From the NCBI GenBank assembly GCA_014706295.1, contig JACSVZ010000004.1, positions 4,210,638 to 4,274,637 of the forward strand: DNA of 64,000 nucleotides, given 5' to 3'. Shown here piece after piece: positions 60,801 through 64,000 of this stretch (its first letter is position 1; each line of letters begins with the position of its first letter). This DNA comes from Lycocorax pyrrhopterus obiensis (Eukaryota; Chordata; Aves; Passeriformes; Paradisaeidae). Under the pieces are notes generated by a model that did no database searches, was not told where the DNA came from, and was given only the letters and a program-made list of their open reading frames with translations. The position numbers and the translations under genes are program-made.

Positions 60801-63800
60801 AATGGAAATTTACTAGAATCTTTATTTAAAGGTTTAATGGGAGCAAGAGCCCCAGCATGCACACATGGAGTCCCACAAATCCAAAAAGATTTGCCAGAAT
60901 TTAAAACAAAAAAGAGAAACAAACCTTTCACAGCATCAGTGCCCACCTCTGCTCTAGCAATAGGATATTAGGCGAGTTTGGATTCTCTGAAAGAGCTTCA
61001 AATCTAACAAGAACCACTTGAATCTTCATTACTTTGTAGTGTCATTATGGTAAGTGGTTCTGATCTGTGTCCTTTAGAAGCCCATTGCAAATCTTATAAT
61101 TATTACACAGAAGTTTGATAAAGCTCTTAACATCATCTCTCATGCACCTTCATCCCTTGGAGAGAAAAAAAGAGGAAAAATAAAAACAGAAATAGCAATG
61201 TATTAAAAGGGAAATAGAATTAATAAAACTTCTGATTTTTTGGTTCGTTACCATGATAAGCTAAAATGCAACAAGTTGCTCAGGGAAAAAAAATTGAATT
61301 GGATCCTTAATGTAAGACTGGCCTCTACTACTGACTGTTGGTAAAGTATATAGTTATAAGAAGAGAAAGCACAGTCCACTGGGAAAAAAAAAAAACAGCA
61401 CTGTACTAGACCTGGAGGGACAATTATACTCCTGCCTCTGTAACTGACTGACCACAAATTACTTCATCCTCTCCAGCATCCTCCCCCGTCATTTTGCCTA
61501 TTTAATTTGTCTTTCCCTATAGAGAGGTTAGTACTGATGTGCCTAAATTCTTCACACAGCTTCCTCTGTTCTCCCTGTTACAGAGAAAACAGGTCGGAGT
61601 AGGAGAAGTAATCTACTGCAAACTGCAGAGAGACCTGAAAAGGATACAAAAGAGGGTTTGGAAGCAGTAAAAATTATCAGGAAAATCGGTTTCACATAAA
61701 GCCCCTAAAAGTCACCAAATCAGCCTCTGGAAAAACATCCCTCCCCACCAGTCAGAGGGACTCAGATTTGCCTTCAATGAGAAGCCTGAAATCAAAAGAG
61801 GTATTAACATCCATTACATGCTTCCTCAGTGAGTAAAAACACAGGACCTTCAAAGGCTCAGAGAGGTTTCTAAGCAGATTGTATGGTAAGTGTCCACCTC
61901 CTTAACACAGCCTTTTCAGCTATATAACTCAGTTTCTGCAGTATCTCTCCTGATTAACAGGAAAGAAGATAGAAGGGGAGGAATCTTATAAGAAGGTCTG
62001 AAAGGCAACGACTTCCAATGTGGCCACACATTTATTGAGTTGGATCTGGTTTTCTGCAGAGCTGAGCATCCACAGCTCTAATTAAAGTCCCTGTTAACTT
62101 TGGGCATCCATGACTGACAAAAGCTGAGGCTGTCAGGGAGGACAGGATATGATTACTGGTCATGCTCGAGCCCTGTGCAGCTCTTCAGAAATCTCTGGCT
62201 GGAGCCAAGAAGTGAACTCGTGTCAGAACTGAGAACCAGCCCCAGGAGCCTGCACTGCTCAGAATGAAAAAATTTTTTTCTTAACTTCCCATTTCTATGA
62301 TTTGCTCTTTGTCTTTCAAATATTTCTCACTTTCAACCTCCCGGGATCTGACAGCCTCCTGTCTAAATGCTCGCATGTGCCAGACCCATTGTTAATATTA
62401 TTTCACAAGATATTAGGATTTCAGATGCATCTCCCTTGCCTTGTTTGCAAGAGCTTTTCAACAAAAGACTATGGACATGTCTAAACTCCTAATATTTGCT
62501 GTGATAATACCATTTAAAGGCAAGTGGGCTGGGAATGGCAGAGAATAACTGATATTTTCATTTAGCTGCTGATGTGACTGGGATTTAGAGAACAGTCTGA
62601 TTGATGTCTCGGCTTCATTTAAAATAAAATAATTAGGCTACTAAAATCTGGAAAGTATATTTTCATTTTAACTGGTCTGTGTGCTCAGCCCAGGCTCCAA
62701 GAAAGGACATGGAACGTTACAGGAATGGAAATGAGGGATCGGAGTAGGAGAAATGACATACTGGAGATTAGAGGCAGACGAGGAAAGGATATGAAAAAGG
62801 GTCTGGAAGAATTAAAATAATCAGGAACTAAGAGGAAAAACCAAGAGTTCAAAAAAAGATGTAGAGCATTCCATTAATCATCATTGTGGGAGGTAACAGA
62901 GGGTGGACAACAATATGAGAAGAGGACTGAAGAAGCACAACTAAGAGACAGAAAGCTGTAGATATGAATAAAAAAGGCGTAAAATTCATCTTTTTTGTTC
63001 CTGTTTCTAATAGCACTTTGGTCACTGCCTAGTGGGAACAATGAAAGATTGGCTGAGGGAACAGAAGGCTCCCAGATGCATGAAAAAGTTGTAAGATCAG
63101 ACTTACAAAAATATGCACAACTTAAGCATGTTAAACCCTCAAATAAATGCATTTTTAAGATGTTTTGATCCTTTGCATCACTCTGTCACAGTACAAAGGC
63201 AATTAAAGCATTGGACATAAAAAACAGCCCAAGGAATTTTGGATTTGATCTCTTAATTCTGTGAAAATTCAGGCATATATCTCAACTGTGTAAGAACTCA
63301 GAATCATATGGGCCAGCTGGACAGTCCTAATTATACAAATACTCAGACTCTGGCAGCAAGAAATGCAACACAATGCACTTTGTTGAGACAAAAAAAAAAG
63401 CCTTTTGTTTATGTGAAGCCAAGACACGGTACTTTACATCTGTACACACATGGACCACAAGACCACAGCTAACAAGTTAGTCATGGAGCTCAAGCCAGGC
63501 GTAGAGTGAGAGTGTGACAATACCCACTCCAGTGGCCAACAGCATCGAAACCTAATGTAAAGTTTCCAGAAGCCAGGAATCTCAGCCAGTGAACTGAAAA
63601 CAACTTGAAACAAAATCAAGTAATATCTCCTTTGGATCCTTACAACCCCTCCCACAGTGCGAAAGCCTCATCTGACTATGACGAGAGAGGGACTAAACAC
63701 TCCTTCTCCCCTGTAGTGATTACTCCATATAACTCAGATTCATGGTTGTGTGGTCTTTCACACCTACATTCCTCTGGAAGCCAGTCGCCCATAAAATATA

Positions 63801-64000
63801 GTATACAAGCTGCACTATATTAGCTGGAGAAAAATGAGGCTCTCAAAATCTGAGAGAAAGCTGGAAGAAATTTAGTCTAAGTGAATATTGCATACCCAAG
63901 GGACAGAGGTACTTGAAAGAAAATCCTGTTAAAAACAGATTGTTTTCCCCCTCTTCAGAGTCTCAACTGTTTTTTTCCTTTCTTTGGTTTTTTTTCCTTT
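57817..64000. other. About 6.2 kb without an assignable gene
   Basis: This is AT-leaning sequence in which no exon or RNA gene is recognised. The only clear feature is an A-rich tract (59303-59345). The final 50 bases are pyrimidine-rich and run off the window; a 3' splice-site polypyrimidine tract cannot be excluded because the sequence stops there. Confidence 0.5.
59303..59345. repeat. A-rich low-complexity tract
   Basis: Long A-runs are interrupted by single G or GG/AAGG. The minus-strand frame across it (59126-59350) is a phenylalanine-run artefact. Confidence 0.85.

Overview
The window reads as nuclear DNA from a bird, most likely a songbird. It is AT-leaning and gene-poor. Its recognisable interspersed repeats are CR1 LINE fragments with the typical avian 3' tail, plus solo LTRs of endogenous-retrovirus families that I know from songbird genomes. 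I saw no Alu, L1 or other mammal-type repeats and no bacterial gene organisation. The species assignment is an inference from repeat content alone.

Layout. 1-498 is unassigned. A minus-strand CR1 3' fragment lies at 499-1065. About 15 kb of sequence without an assignable gene follows, broken by a GC-rich block at 12810-13270 and an odd open stretch at 14390-14840. A longer plus-strand CR1 fragment lies at 16019-16986 and a shorter one at 23145-23443. The densest repeat cluster is 24095-28307. It holds a minus-strand solo LTR (24100-25783) split by a second solo LTR of another family (24236-25104), then a plus-strand LTR of the first family (27080-28302) carrying a 40-bp tandem array. All three have perfect 5-bp target-site duplications. 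From 28308 to 57159 I see only low-complexity tracts, weak traces of very old repeats and a short CR1 tail at 41465-41516. A fourth solo LTR lies at 57165-57816. The rest, to 64000, is unassigned.

No host protein-coding exon, tRNA, rRNA, CRISPR or intact retroelement gene could be supported. The open frames in the window are short, lack recognisable domains, or come from repeats (CR1 tail, LTR tandem array, CpG-rich LTR). The window could be intergenic or deep intronic; the sequence alone does not decide. I did not find a previously undescribed system. The best-supported items of interest are the nested LTR insertion and the tandem array that has expanded inside one LTR copy but is a single unit in its sibling.
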